Source: Streptomyces filipinensis (GTDB taxonomy: Bacteria; Actinomycetota; Actinomycetes; Streptomycetales; Streptomycetaceae). Taken from it: DNA of 64,000 bases. How positions within the stretch are numbered: the stretch's first letter is position 1; each line of letters begins with the position of its first letter. Made by a program: the position numbers and the translations under genes. Below the pieces are notes generated by a model. It was not told where the DNA came from and ran no database searches. It worked only from the letters and a program-made list of their open reading frames with translations. Where the stretch lies: the NCBI RefSeq assembly GCF_014649495.1, contig NZ_BMTD01000003.1, positions 186,001-250,000 on the forward strand, given 5' to 3'. Of the stretch, positions 42,436-49,788 are shown piece by piece.

Positions 42436-43803
42436 TCAGTGGGCGGTCGTGAGTTCCTGGCCCGCTTCCATGGGGTGGGTGACGTCCTCGGCGTCACGGT
42501 TGCCGCCGATGTGGTTGAAGACGAGATTGAGCAGGACGGCGGTGACGCAGCCGGTGGAGATGCCGGAGTCCAGGACGATCTTCGCGGTCTGCGGGAAGGC
42601 GTGGTAGAAGTCCGGCGCGGTGATGGGGATGAGGCCGACCGCGAGGGAGACGGCGACGATCAGGACGTTGTTGTCCTTCTCCAGTCCGGCCCGGACCAGG
42701 GTCTGGATGCCGCTCGCGGCGACCGAGCCGAACAGGACGACACCGGCGCCCCCCAGGACGGGACGGGGTACGACCGCGATGAGGGAGGCGGCCATCGGGC
42801 ACAGGCCCATCAGGACGAGGAACCCGCCGCCCACGGCGACGACGTAGCGGCTGCGGATCTTCGTCATGGCGACGAGGCCGATGTTCTGGGCGAAGGCGCT
42901 GCACATGAAGCCGTTGAACAGCGGGCTGAGTGCGGAGCCGAGGGTGTCGGCGCGCAGGCCGGCGGCGATGGTCCTCTCGTCGGCGGGACGTTCGACGACC
43001 TCGCCGAGTGCCAGCATGTCGGCCGTGGACTCCGTCATGGAGACGACCATCACCACGCACATCGACAGGATCGCCGCGATGTGGAACTGCGGGGTGCCGA
43101 AGTGGAACGGGGCCGGGAAGCCGACGACGTCGGCGTCGGCGACGGGACCGAAGTCCGTGACGCCGAAGGGTATCGCGATGAGCGTGCCGGTGATCAGGCC
43201 GAGCAGGACCGCGATCTGTTTGACGAAACCGCGGGTGAAGCGGCGCAGCAGCAGGACGACGGCGAGGGTGATGCCGGCGAGGGTGAGGTAGGTCGTCGAA
43301 CCGTAGTCGCTCGCCCTGGGGTCGGGGCCCTGGGCCCAGCCGAAGGCGACGGGGAGCAGGGAGACCCCGATCAGGGTGATGACCGAGCCGGTGACGACGG
43401 GCGGGAAGAAGCGGATCGCCTTGCTGAAGAAGGGGGCGGCGAGGAAGCCGAGGAGGCCGGCGACGACGACCGCGCCGAAGATGACCGGCAGCGCGTCGGA
43501 CTTGTCCTTGGCGGAGGCGACGATCGCCGTCATGGGGGCGACGCCGGCGAAGGTGACGCCGTTGACGAACGGCAGCCGGGCTCCGATCTTCCAGAAGCCG
43601 AGCGTCTGCAGGAAGGTGGCGAGCCCGGCGGTGAACAGACAGGCTCCGGTGAGGAAGGTGAGGTCGGCGCCGGACAGGCCTACGGCCGCGCCGACGATCA
43701 GGGGTGGTGCGACGACCCCGGCGTACATGGCGGCGACGTGCTGCAGGCCGCTGGTCGCCATTTTGAGGGCGGGGAGTTTCTCGTCAACAGGATGGGCGGC
43801 CAC
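42436..43803 (-). CDS. NCS2-family xanthine/uric-acid-type permease
   Basis: Predicted 455-residue membrane protein with about 12-14 hydrophobic segments. The motif MSMTESTADMLALGEV contains the NCS2 signature Glu, and QNIGLVAMT and GLIPITAPDFYHAFP are typical of xanthine/urate symporters. It probably imports xanthine or urate with protons, feeding the uricase pathway encoded beside it. GTG 43803 is chosen because GGAGGA lies six bases upstream; an in-frame ATG at 43851 has no ribosome site. A run of hairpins lies in the leader between it and the oxoguanine deaminase. Confidence 0.93.
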   Translation of the reverse strand: MAAHPVDEKLPALKMATSGLQHVAAMYAGVVAPPLIVGAAVGLSGADLTFLTGACLFTAGLATFLQTLGFWKIGARLPFVNGVTFAGVAPMTAIVASAKDKSDALPVIFGAVVVAGLLGFLAAPFFSKAIRFFPPVVTGSVITLIGVSLLPVAFGWAQGPDPRASDYGSTTYLTLAGITLAVVLLLRRFTRGFVKQIAVLLGLITGTLIAIPFGVTDFGPVADADVVGFPAPFHFGTPQFHIAAILSMCVVMVVSMTESTADMLALGEVVERPADERTIAAGLRADTLGSALSPLFNGFMCSAFAQNIGLVAMTKIRSRYVVAVGGGFLVLMGLCPMAASLIAVVPRPVLGGAGVVLFGSVAASGIQTLVRAGLEKDNNVLIVAVSLAVGLIPITAPDFYHAFPQTAKIVLDSGISTGCVTAVLLNLVFNHIGGNRDAEDVTHPMEAGQELTTAH

Positions 43804-43922
43804 GGCGGCTCCTCCGGGCGGGTAACACGTCGTCGTCGACGTGGGTTTCATGGAGGTGGTGCGTTGTGGTCGTGCGGGACCGGGACGGGGGTGGCACCTG
43901 AGCGGTTCGAGCGGTGACCGTT

Positions 43923-44154
43923 CCGGGGCGCGTGTGTCGACACGCGCCCCGGAGACGGCCTCCGTGGACCCCGCTCGGGTCCACGGGACCGGCTGGGAGC
44001 CGTCCCTCCCAGCCGGAGCCTTCCGGCAGGCCGGCCGCGTCGGCCGGCCTGCCGAGTCCTGCGGCACCTCGGCCCGGTGGGCCGACCTGCCTGGTTCTTG
44101 CGGCGGGCCGCCCTGGGGAGGCGACCGCCGTGCTCTGCGACGGGCCCCCGCAAG
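43923..44154. other. Tandem run of six stem-loops in the deaminase-permease gap
   Basis: Successive inverted repeats, all perfect: 43923-43952 (13-bp arms, 4-base loop), 43963-43985 (9 bp), 43991-44014 (9 bp), 44025-44053 (12 bp, GGCAGGCCGGCC and its complement), 44069-44085 (7 bp) and an open outer stem 44097-44103 with 44148-44154 (7 bp). Gaps between the first five are only 5-15 bases. The arms differ in sequence, so it is not one element copied. Both flanking genes are on the minus strand, so the array would form in the mRNA between the deaminase stop and the permease start. It occupies much of an otherwise geneless 426-bp gap. Confidence 0.75.
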
Positions 44155-44229
44155 GGTCGTCGCCGCGCGGGCCGGCGTGGCCGCTGTCGGTGTTCGGCCG
44201 AGGCGGCCCGCCGGCGGAGTGGGTGGGGA

Positions 44230-45615
44230 TCAGGCCTGGGCGGCGATCCGGGCGAGGCGCTGGGCCTCCTCGCGGGTGCTGCGGGCGATGGCGTCCTCGT
44301 CGACGGTGAGCAGGCGGCCGTTCTCGACGATCTGCTTGCCGTTGACGAAGGAGGCCGTGACCGGGGCCGCGGCGCCGAAGACCAGCGCGGTCACCGGGTC
44401 GGCGATGGAGGCGTGGGCCAGCGTGTCCATCTTCCACAGCACCACGTCGGCCAGCTTGCCCGGCTCCAGCGAGCCGATCTGCTCGGCCCGGCCGAGGACC
44501 TCGGCGCCGCCGTGGGTACCGAGCCGCAGCGCCTGACGGGCGTTCAGCGCGGCCTCGCGGTGGGCGCCGAGACGGTTGATCAGCAGGGCGTTGCGCAGCT
44601 CGGTGTGGAGTTCGCCGGACTCGTTGGAGGCGGTGCCGTCGACGCCGAGGCCGACCGGGACGCCCGACTTCAGCATGTCGGGGACACGGGCGATGCCGGC
44701 CGCGAGGCGGGCGTTGGACGACGGGCAGTGGGCCACACCGGTCTTCGTGCGGGCGAACGCGGCGATGTCGGAGTCGGTCATGTGGACGCAGTGCGCCATC
44801 CACACGTCCGCACCGAGCCAGCCGGTGGACTCGAAGTAGTCGGTCGGGCCCATGCCGAACAGCTCGTGGCAGAACTTCTCCTCCTCCACGGTCTCCGAGC
44901 CGTGGGTGTGCAGCCGTACGCCCAGGCGGCGGGCCAGCTGGGCGCCCTCACGCATGAGTTCGGTGGAGACGGAGAACGGGGAGCAGGGGGCGACGGCCAC
45001 CTGGGTCATGGCGTCGAAGGAGGCGTCGTGGTGCTCCTTGACGGTCGCCTCGGTCGCGGCCAGCGCGCCCTCCAGCGTCTCGACGGCGAAGTCCGGCGGC
45101 AGGCCGCCGTCCTTCTCGCTGCGGTCCATCGAGCCGCGGGCGAGCGTGAAGCGGACGCCCGTCTCGGCGGCGGCCCGGATGATCGAACCGGACAGGTCGC
45201 CGGAGCCGTGCGGGTAGACGTAGTGGTGGTCCATGGCGGTGGTGACACCGCCGCGGGCCATCACGCCGAGGGACCCCTGCGCGGCCGCGTAGGTCATCCG
45301 CTCGTCGATGCGCGCCCAGGTGGGGTAGAGCGCGACGAGCCAGTTGAACAGGTTGTGGTCGGTGGCCAGGCCCCGCGTGATCCACTGGTAGAAGTGGTGG
45401 TGGGTGTTGACCAGCCCGGGCGTGGCCAGATGGCCGCTCGCGTCGATCCGCCGCACCACGTTGTCGAGGCCTTCGGGGGCCTGGCCCGCGCCGACCGACT
45501 CGATGCGGTTGCCCGCGAGGACGAGGTGTCCGCTGGCGTACTCGGTGTCGCCGGCGTCCACGGTCGCGATCGCACAGTTCTCGATGACGATGCGCTGGTC
45601 TGCCGATGGTGCCAT
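44230..45615 (-). CDS. 8-oxoguanine deaminase / hydroxyatrazine ethylaminohydrolase-type amidohydrolase
   Basis: Predicted 461-residue metal-dependent deaminase. Motifs: NTHHHFYQW (HxH metal site, near residue 70), HTHGSETVEEE (~225), HCVHMTDSDI and VGLGVDGTASNESG with the catalytic Asp. The family converts 8-oxoguanine to urate, which fits a locus that oxidises urate. The ATG at 45615 follows AAGGAAG. The permease gene lies downstream on the same strand, past the hairpin run. Confidence 0.88.
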   Translation of the reverse strand: MAPSADQRIVIENCAIATVDAGDTEYASGHLVLAGNRIESVGAGQAPEGLDNVVRRIDASGHLATPGLVNTHHHFYQWITRGLATDHNLFNWLVALYPTWARIDERMTYAAAQGSLGVMARGGVTTAMDHHYVYPHGSGDLSGSIIRAAAETGVRFTLARGSMDRSEKDGGLPPDFAVETLEGALAATEATVKEHHDASFDAMTQVAVAPCSPFSVSTELMREGAQLARRLGVRLHTHGSETVEEEKFCHELFGMGPTDYFESTGWLGADVWMAHCVHMTDSDIAAFARTKTGVAHCPSSNARLAAGIARVPDMLKSGVPVGLGVDGTASNESGELHTELRNALLINRLGAHREAALNARQALRLGTHGGAEVLGRAEQIGSLEPGKLADVVLWKMDTLAHASIADPVTALVFGAAAPVTASFVNGKQIVENGRLLTVDEDAIARSTREEAQRLARIAAQA

Positions 45616-45693
45616 CGTGCTTCCTTGTCTTTGAGTGGCGGGCTCGTGGACGGAGGGACTGAAGGGGTGTCCACGGGAGGGCACGGCAGGACC

Positions 45694-45981
45694 CTAGGAG
45701 GATTTGAGTGCCGGGGCCGGTTGGCGGCTCCGGGTGCCGAGATGGTGGAAGAACAGATTGAGCAGGACCGCGACGAGCGCGCCCGCGCTGATCCCGGAGC
45801 CGAGCACGGTCTGTGCCCGGGCCGGGAAGCCGGCGTAGAAGGTGGGTGCGGCCAGCGGGAGGATGCCGGCGCCCAGCGCCACGGCGACCAGGGCCGGGTG
45901 CACGGACGTGACGGCGTCCTGGGTGTGCACCGTCGGGGTGGGACAAGGGGCTTCGACGGGCCCCCGCGCAGGCTGTGCCAT
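45694..45981 (-). pseudogene. Internally deleted NCS2 permease (95-residue remnant)
   Basis: Its 95 residues combine a short hydrophilic N-terminus (MAQPARGPVEAPCPTPTVHT...) with one block that matches the very end of the intact permease at 42436-43803: ILPLAAPTFYAGFPARAQTVLGSGISAGALVAVLLNLFFHH against LIPITAPDFYHAFPQTAKIVLDSGISTGCVTAVLLNLVFNH. At least ten membrane segments are missing. The most economical explanation is an in-frame deletion that joined the first codons of a second permease gene to its last membrane segment. It lies between uricase and the deaminase, where a transporter gene would be natural. Whether it still makes a protein is unknown. Confidence 0.75.
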
Positions 45982-46000
45982 GGTGTTCCCTCCGGTGTGG

Positions 46001-46038
46001 CGTGTCCCCGGCGCGGGTGGCCCGGCCCCGGGGACGCG
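46001..46038. terminator. Terminator of the uraD-uraH-uricase operon
   Basis: 11-bp arms (CGTGTCCCCGG against CCGGGGACGCG, one G-U pair) enclose a further small GGG/CCC stem. It begins 10 bases past the uricase stop on the minus strand. Confidence 0.65.
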
Positions 46039-46047
46039 CGTCCCGCG

Positions 46048-46971
46048 TCAGAGGTTGGTCATGTCGACCGGGATCTTCGGCTCACAGCCGTCCCGGAGGA
46101 TGGTCGCCTCGATGAGGCCGTAGGGCCGGTCGGCGGCGAAGTAGACCTCGTTGTCGTTCTTGAGCCCGAAGGGCTCCAGGTCGACCAGGAAGTGGTGCTT
46201 GTTCGGCAGCGAGAAGCGGACCTCGTCGATCTCGCTGCGGTTGTTGATGATGCGCGCACCCATCTGGTACAGCGTCTGCTGCAGCGAGAGGGAGTACGTC
46301 TCGGCGAAGGCCTGGAGCATGTGCTTCTTGACCTGCTCGTAGGACTTCTCCCAGTTGGGCATCTTCTGCTCGTCGTCGGTCCAGTTGAACCGCCAGCGGC
46401 CGGAGACCTGGGTGGCCAGGATGCGGTCGTACGCCTCCTGCAGGGTCGTGTACTTGTCCTTGACGTAACCCCAGAACTCGGAGTTCGTCGAGTTCATCAC
46501 GACCAGGTCCTTCAGACCGGAGACGACCTCCCACTTCTCACCGTCGTAGGTGATCTGGGTGACGCGGGTCTCCTGGCCCTTGCGGACGAAGGAGTGCTTG
46601 ACCTCGTCCGCGCCGATGAACTGGGAGTTGGCGTCGGAGGTCTCGATCCGCTCCCAGGCGTACTCCTCGATCCGGATGCGGGCGCGGTGGATCGGCTCCT
46701 GCGAGGTGACGAAGTGGCGGGCGAGGTGGATGCCGAACTGCTCGGCGGACTCGATGCCGTATTCCTTGGCGAACGCGTACACCGTGTTCTTGGTGGTGTC
46801 GGTCGGCAGGACGTTGGCGTTGGATCCGGAGTAGTGGACCTCCTCCATGTCGCCGCTCAGCGCGACAGAGACGTTGAGGTCCTTGATGTGGTGGGTGGCG
46901 CCGTCCCGCGTGATCTTTACGACTCGGTTCTCGGCCTTGCCGTACTGGTTCTGTCCCAGGATGGTCGGCAT
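46048..46971 (-). CDS. uox: Urate oxidase (uricase), cofactor-independent
   Basis: Predicted 307-residue enzyme that oxidises urate to 5-hydroxyisourate, releasing hydrogen peroxide. It contains NQYGKAENRVVKITRDG (active-site Lys), NVLPTDTTKNTVYAFAK (catalytic Thr), SQEPIHRARIRIEEYAWERI and the C-terminal RFSLPNKHHFLVDLEPFGL (substrate-binding pocket). It has no C-terminal targeting signal. It is the third gene of an operon, three bases after the HIU hydrolase, so the whole chain from urate to allantoin is co-expressed. Confidence 0.96.
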   Translation of the reverse strand: MPTILGQNQYGKAENRVVKITRDGATHHIKDLNVSVALSGDMEEVHYSGSNANVLPTDTTKNTVYAFAKEYGIESAEQFGIHLARHFVTSQEPIHRARIRIEEYAWERIETSDANSQFIGADEVKHSFVRKGQETRVTQITYDGEKWEVVSGLKDLVVMNSTNSEFWGYVKDKYTTLQEAYDRILATQVSGRWRFNWTDDEQKMPNWEKSYEQVKKHMLQAFAETYSLSLQQTLYQMGARIINNRSEIDEVRFSLPNKHHFLVDLEPFGLKNDNEVYFAADRPYGLIEATILRDGCEPKIPVDMTNL

Positions 46972-46974
46972 TAG

Positions 46975-47382
46975 CTAGCTCCCTCGGTAAACGGAGTAGC
47001 CGAACGGGTTGAGCAGCAGCGGTACGTGGTAGTGCTCGCCCGGTACGACGGCGAACGTGATCGCCACCTCCGGGAAGAACACGGCCGGCCCGCTGTCCCG
47101 ATTCGCGGGGGCGTCCTGCTGCGCATCGGCTTGCTTCTTCGCAGTTTTCTCTTCGAAATACGCCTCGACAGCGAAGTCGAGCCGTACGTGTGTGGTCCCC
47201 TCCGGCAGGGCCGGCAGGTCCTTGCACCGGCCGTCGGCGTCGGTCGCGGAGCCGCCGAGCGTCTGCCAGCCGGCTTCGCGGCCGCTGCGGGCGCTGAGCT
47301 CGACGGCGACGCCCTCGGCGGGGCGGCCGACGGAGGTGTCCAGGATGTGGGTGGACACGGAGGCGGTGGTGCTGGTGCTCAT
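46975..47382 (-). CDS. uraH: 5-Hydroxyisourate hydrolase (transthyretin-like) with an insertion
   Basis: Predicted 135-residue enzyme that opens 5-hydroxyisourate to OHCU. Family hallmarks: VSTHILDTSVGRPAEGV with the catalytic His, the Arg in HVRLDF, YHVPLLLNPFGYSVYRGS with the second His, and the invariant YRGS tail. Between YF and FFPEV, near residues 76-100, is an extra segment of about 20 charged or polar residues (EEKTAKKQADAQQDAP...) absent from the usual ~110-residue form. It likely lies in a surface loop. The gene is four bases after uraD. Confidence 0.94.
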   Translation of the reverse strand: MSTSTTASVSTHILDTSVGRPAEGVAVELSARSGREAGWQTLGGSATDADGRCKDLPALPEGTTHVRLDFAVEAYFEEKTAKKQADAQQDAPANRDSGPAVFFPEVAITFAVVPGEHYHVPLLLNPFGYSVYRGS

Positions 47383-47386
47383 GGTG

Positions 47387-47899
47387 TCAGGCGTCCTCTT
47401 CGACGAGTCGGGCCAGTCGGATGCGGTTGATCTTGCCCAGCTCGGTGCGGACGATCTCCCGCTCCCGCTCCGGCGAGTTCCCGATCCGCTCCTTGACCGC
47501 GTCGCGCATCTGCTCCCCGGTCCGGCCGGTCGCGCAGATCAGGAACACATGGCCGAACTTCTCCTGGTAGGCCAGGTTCAGGTCGAGCATCTCGGTCTTC
47601 AGCTCCTCGGAGGCGCCGGCCATGCCGCGCTGTTCGCGCGCGGAGGTCGGGTCGCCGGGCTTGGGCCGCCCGATCGGCGGGTGCCCGGCCATCGCCTCGT
47701 CGAGGTCCGCGGCGCTCAGCTCGGCCATGGCGGCGTCGCCGGCGGCGTAGAGCGCCTCGACGGTGGCGTAGGGGCGGGCGGCGAGCAGTCGCCGGGCCCA
47801 CCGCGTGGAGGCGCACGCCTCGTGGAGGGCGGCGAGCGCCGCCGGCTCCTCCAGGTCGTTGAACCGGGCCAGACCCGGGGGCGTGGAAGTCGAAGTCAC
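47387..47899 (-). CDS. uraD: OHCU decarboxylase
   Basis: Predicted 170-residue enzyme that decarboxylates 2-oxo-4-hydroxy-4-carboxy-5-ureidoimidazoline to (S)-allantoin. The active-site HPPIG (His~77) and the C-terminal EREIVRTELGKINRIRLARLV, typical of the family, are present. It is first in the uraD-uraH-uox operon. The promoter, with TTGACG and TAGCTA, lies 50-79 bp upstream and overlaps a regulatory dyad. Confidence 0.95.
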   Translation of the reverse strand: MTSTSTPPGLARFNDLEEPAALAALHEACASTRWARRLLAARPYATVEALYAAGDAAMAELSAADLDEAMAGHPPIGRPKPGDPTSAREQRGMAGASEELKTEMLDLNLAYQEKFGHVFLICATGRTGEQMRDAVKERIGNSPEREREIVRTELGKINRIRLARLVEEDA

Positions 47900-47948
47900 G
47901 GGAGCCTCCGTGGCCGGATGCGGCCTTCGTGCTGAAGCGGGCTGCCGA

Positions 47949-47990
47949 TAGCTAACGCTCCCGGAAACGCCACGTCAACACTTTGTTGAA
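47949..47990 (-). promoter_or_regulatory. uraD-uraH-uox promoter overlapped by the TTCAAC dyad
   Basis: On the minus strand TTGACG (47978-47973) and TAGCTA (47954-47949) are 18 bp apart. The dyad TTCAACAAAGTGTTGAC (47990-47974) ends in the -35, so a bound protein would cover positions about -50 to -32. No AllR-type palindrome was seen here. Confidence 0.62.
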
Positions 47991-48021
47991 AAATCCGCGT
48001 AACAAGCCGAGTCCCCCCGAA

Positions 48022-48051
48022 GGGGCACGGGGAACCGCACGACCGGTCACG
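48022..48051 (+). repeat. Interspersed intergenic repeat, copy 2
   Basis: GGGGCACGGGGAACC followed by GCACGACCGGTCACG, matching 26 of 30 positions of the element at 7732-7761. It lies in the gap between uraD and the HTH gene, away from the promoter dyad. Confidence 0.6.
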
Positions 48052-48117
48052 ACGGCGCCGCGGACGCGCGGCGACGGCAGCACCCCGACGGCGCATGCCG
48101 CCCGCCCCCGTGGCGCG

Positions 48118-48480
48118 CTACGCGCCCTTGTCCCGGTTGAGGTAGTTGTAGACCGTGAAGCGGCTGACGCCGAGCGCGCCGGCCACGGTCTCCACGCCGT
48201 GCCGCACGGCGAAGGCGCCCCGCGCCTCCAGCGTACGCACGATCTCCTGCTTGGTCCTGCGGTCCAGGTCGGCCAGCGGCTGACCGCGCCGGCGCTCCAT
48301 GGCCGCCAGGATGTGGTCGAGGGAGTCGGCCAGCTGGGGCAGGCGTACGGCGACGACGTCGACGCCCTCCCAGGAGAGGACGACGTCCTCGGTGCCGGCC
48401 TCGTCCGGCGGGAGCAGCTCCCCGCCCATGGCGTCGACCAGCGGCTTCACGGCCGCGATGAAGGGCTCGTCCGCGCTCAC
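48118..48480 (-). CDS. Small HTH DNA-binding protein (DauR/YheO-like C-terminal HTH)
   Basis: Predicted 120-residue protein. The C-terminal ~50 residues, DRRTKQEIVRTLEARGAFAVRHGVETVAGALGVSRFTVYNYLN, form the HTH seen in DauR/YheO-type regulators. The N-terminal ~65 residues are a short alpha/beta segment, shorter than the PAS-like sensor of those proteins. The GTG start at 48480 overlaps the upstream stop (GTGA). Location next to the urate operon makes it a candidate regulator of the TTCAAC dyad set, which is inference. Confidence 0.8.
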   Translation of the reverse strand: MSADEPFIAAVKPLVDAMGGELLPPDEAGTEDVVLSWEGVDVVAVRLPQLADSLDHILAAMERRRGQPLADLDRRTKQEIVRTLEARGAFAVRHGVETVAGALGVSRFTVYNYLNRDKGA

Positions 48481-48740
48481 CTATCGCCCTCCCCGATCCC
48501 GTCGTCGATCACGTTGACCTGGAGCGAGATCCGGGTGGCGCCGGCTTCCAGGCTCTTGCGCAGCAGCGCGTCCACAGCGGTGAGCACCCGGCCCGCGGCG
48601 CCCTCGGCCGTGTTGCCGAACGGGCCGACGTCGACCGCGTCCAGCTCGGCCGTCTCGATGACCTCCCGCGCCACCAGGGCGTGCGCGGGCGCCTCGTCCA
48701 GGTCGAAGGGTTCGGTCGTGAACTCCACTCTCAATCGCAC
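48477..48740 (-). CDS. Small thiamine-binding-like (MTH1187/YkoF-type) protein
   Basis: Predicted 87-residue protein. A start like RLRVEFTTEPFDLDEAPAHALVAREVI and an end like AGATRISLQVNVI, with NTAEG between, suggest the ferredoxin-like MTH1187/thiamine-binding fold. It is co-translated with the HTH protein (GTGA overlap). It may be a sensor subunit or small-ligand-binding partner of it. The family assignment is from memory of motif shape and is moderate. Confidence 0.6.
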   Translation of the reverse strand: MRLRVEFTTEPFDLDEAPAHALVAREVIETAELDAVDVGPFGNTAEGAAGRVLTAVDALLRKSLEAGATRISLQVNVIDDGIGEGDR

Positions 48741-48793
48741 GCGCTCAACCTAGCGCCCGCCGGGGCTTTTCGGGCGGCCGGGACCGACCCCCC

Positions 48794-48858
48794 TTGACAA
48801 GGGCCGACACACGACGGCAATCTTCCATTACGCAGAAACGAACTTCCGTATTACGGAA
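48794..48858 (+). promoter_or_regulatory. hyi promoter region with a perfect AllR-type palindrome
   Basis: TTGACA (48794-48799) with a weak CAATCT about 18 bp on would start near 48831. The perfect 7-bp-arm palindrome TTCCGTATTACGGAA is at 48844-48858, just downstream, 29 bp before the ATG. A repressor there would block elongation or an alternative promoter. Confidence 0.6.
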
Positions 48859-48887
48859 TATCGACCACGGAAGGGAGCGCGGCCCGA

Positions 48888-49745
48888 ATGCCAGGTTTTG
48901 GATTGAGCACAGCCGCAGACCAGCGCTTCAACGTCAACCTGTCGATCCTCTTCACGGAACTCCCGCTCCTGGAGCGCCCCGCGGCCGCCGCCGCGGCGGG
49001 CTTCACGGCGGTCGAGCTGTGGTGGCCCTGGATCGACTCCCCCACCCCCGAGCAGTCCGAGCTCGACGCCCTGAAGAAGGCGATCGAGGACGCGGGCGTG
49101 ACGCTCACGGGCCTGAACTTCTACGCCGGACAGCTGCCGGGCCCGGACCGCGGCGCCCTGTCGCTCCCGGGTGAGGAGTCGGAGAGGTTCCGCGCCAACG
49201 TCGACGTGGCCGCCGACTTCGCCGCCTCCCTCGGCTGCAAAGCGCTCAACGCGCTCTACGGCAACCGCGTCGAGGGCGTCGACCCGGCCGAGCAGGACGC
49301 GCTCGCCCTGGAGAACCTCGTCCTGGCGGCCCGGGCGGCCGACCGCATCGGCGCGATCCTGCTGATCGAGGCGCTGAACCAGCCCGAGTCCCCGCTGTAC
49401 CCGCTGGTGAGCGCGCCCGCCGCCATCGGGATCGTGGACCGGGTGAACGCCGCGACGGGCCTCGGCAACGCCAAGTTCCTGATGGACCTGTACCACCTGT
49501 CCATGAACGGCGAGGACCTGCCGTCGGTCATCGACCGGTACGCGGCGAAGACCGGCCATGTGCAGATCGCCGACAACCCCGGCCGCGGCGCCCCCGGGAC
49601 GGGTTCGCTCCCGCTGGAGGAGCTGCTCGGCCGGCTGAGGAAGGCCGGATACGACGGCTGGGTGGGCCTTGAGTACAAGCCGGGCGACCGCCCCAGCTCC
49701 GAGGCCTTCGACTGGCTCCCGAGCGAAGCCCGCGCGGCGCGCTGA
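48888..49745 (+). CDS. hyi: Hydroxypyruvate isomerase
   Basis: Predicted 285-residue TIM-barrel enzyme interconverting hydroxypyruvate and tartronate semialdehyde. NVNLSILFTELPLLERP, AVELWWPW, LIEALNQPESP (catalytic Glu) and FLMDLYHLSMNGEDL (metal Asp/His) match the Hyi group. It is the first gene of the hyi-glxR pair that carries the Gcl product onward to glycerate. ATG 48888 follows GGAAGGGA. Confidence 0.94.
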   Translation: MPGFGLSTAADQRFNVNLSILFTELPLLERPAAAAAAGFTAVELWWPWIDSPTPEQSELDALKKAIEDAGVTLTGLNFYAGQLPGPDRGALSLPGEESERFRANVDVAADFAASLGCKALNALYGNRVEGVDPAEQDALALENLVLAARAADRIGAILLIEALNQPESPLYPLVSAPAAIGIVDRVNAATGLGNAKFLMDLYHLSMNGEDLPSVIDRYAAKTGHVQIADNPGRGAPGTGSLPLEELLGRLRKAGYDGWVGLEYKPGDRPSSEAFDWLPSEARAAR

Positions 49746-49788
49746 ACCCCCTGACTTTGCAGAGCAGTTGAGAGAGGCACCCCCAGTC

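Noticed and set aside
43804..43851. ATG at 43851 as the permease start
   Set aside because: No ribosome site precedes it, whereas the GTG at 43803 has GGAGGA at proper distance and gives the expected N-terminus.
43804..44229. Telomere-like palindromes
   Set aside because: The hairpins have a layout reminiscent of linear-replicon ends, but this region is flanked by continuous metabolic genes and none of the known telomere sequences is visible; an internal RNA or DNA element is more likely.
44077..46974. 965-codon open frame antisense to the deaminase and uricase genes
   Set aside because: It spans several real genes and two intergenic regions and shows no domain; it is a by-product of high GC content.
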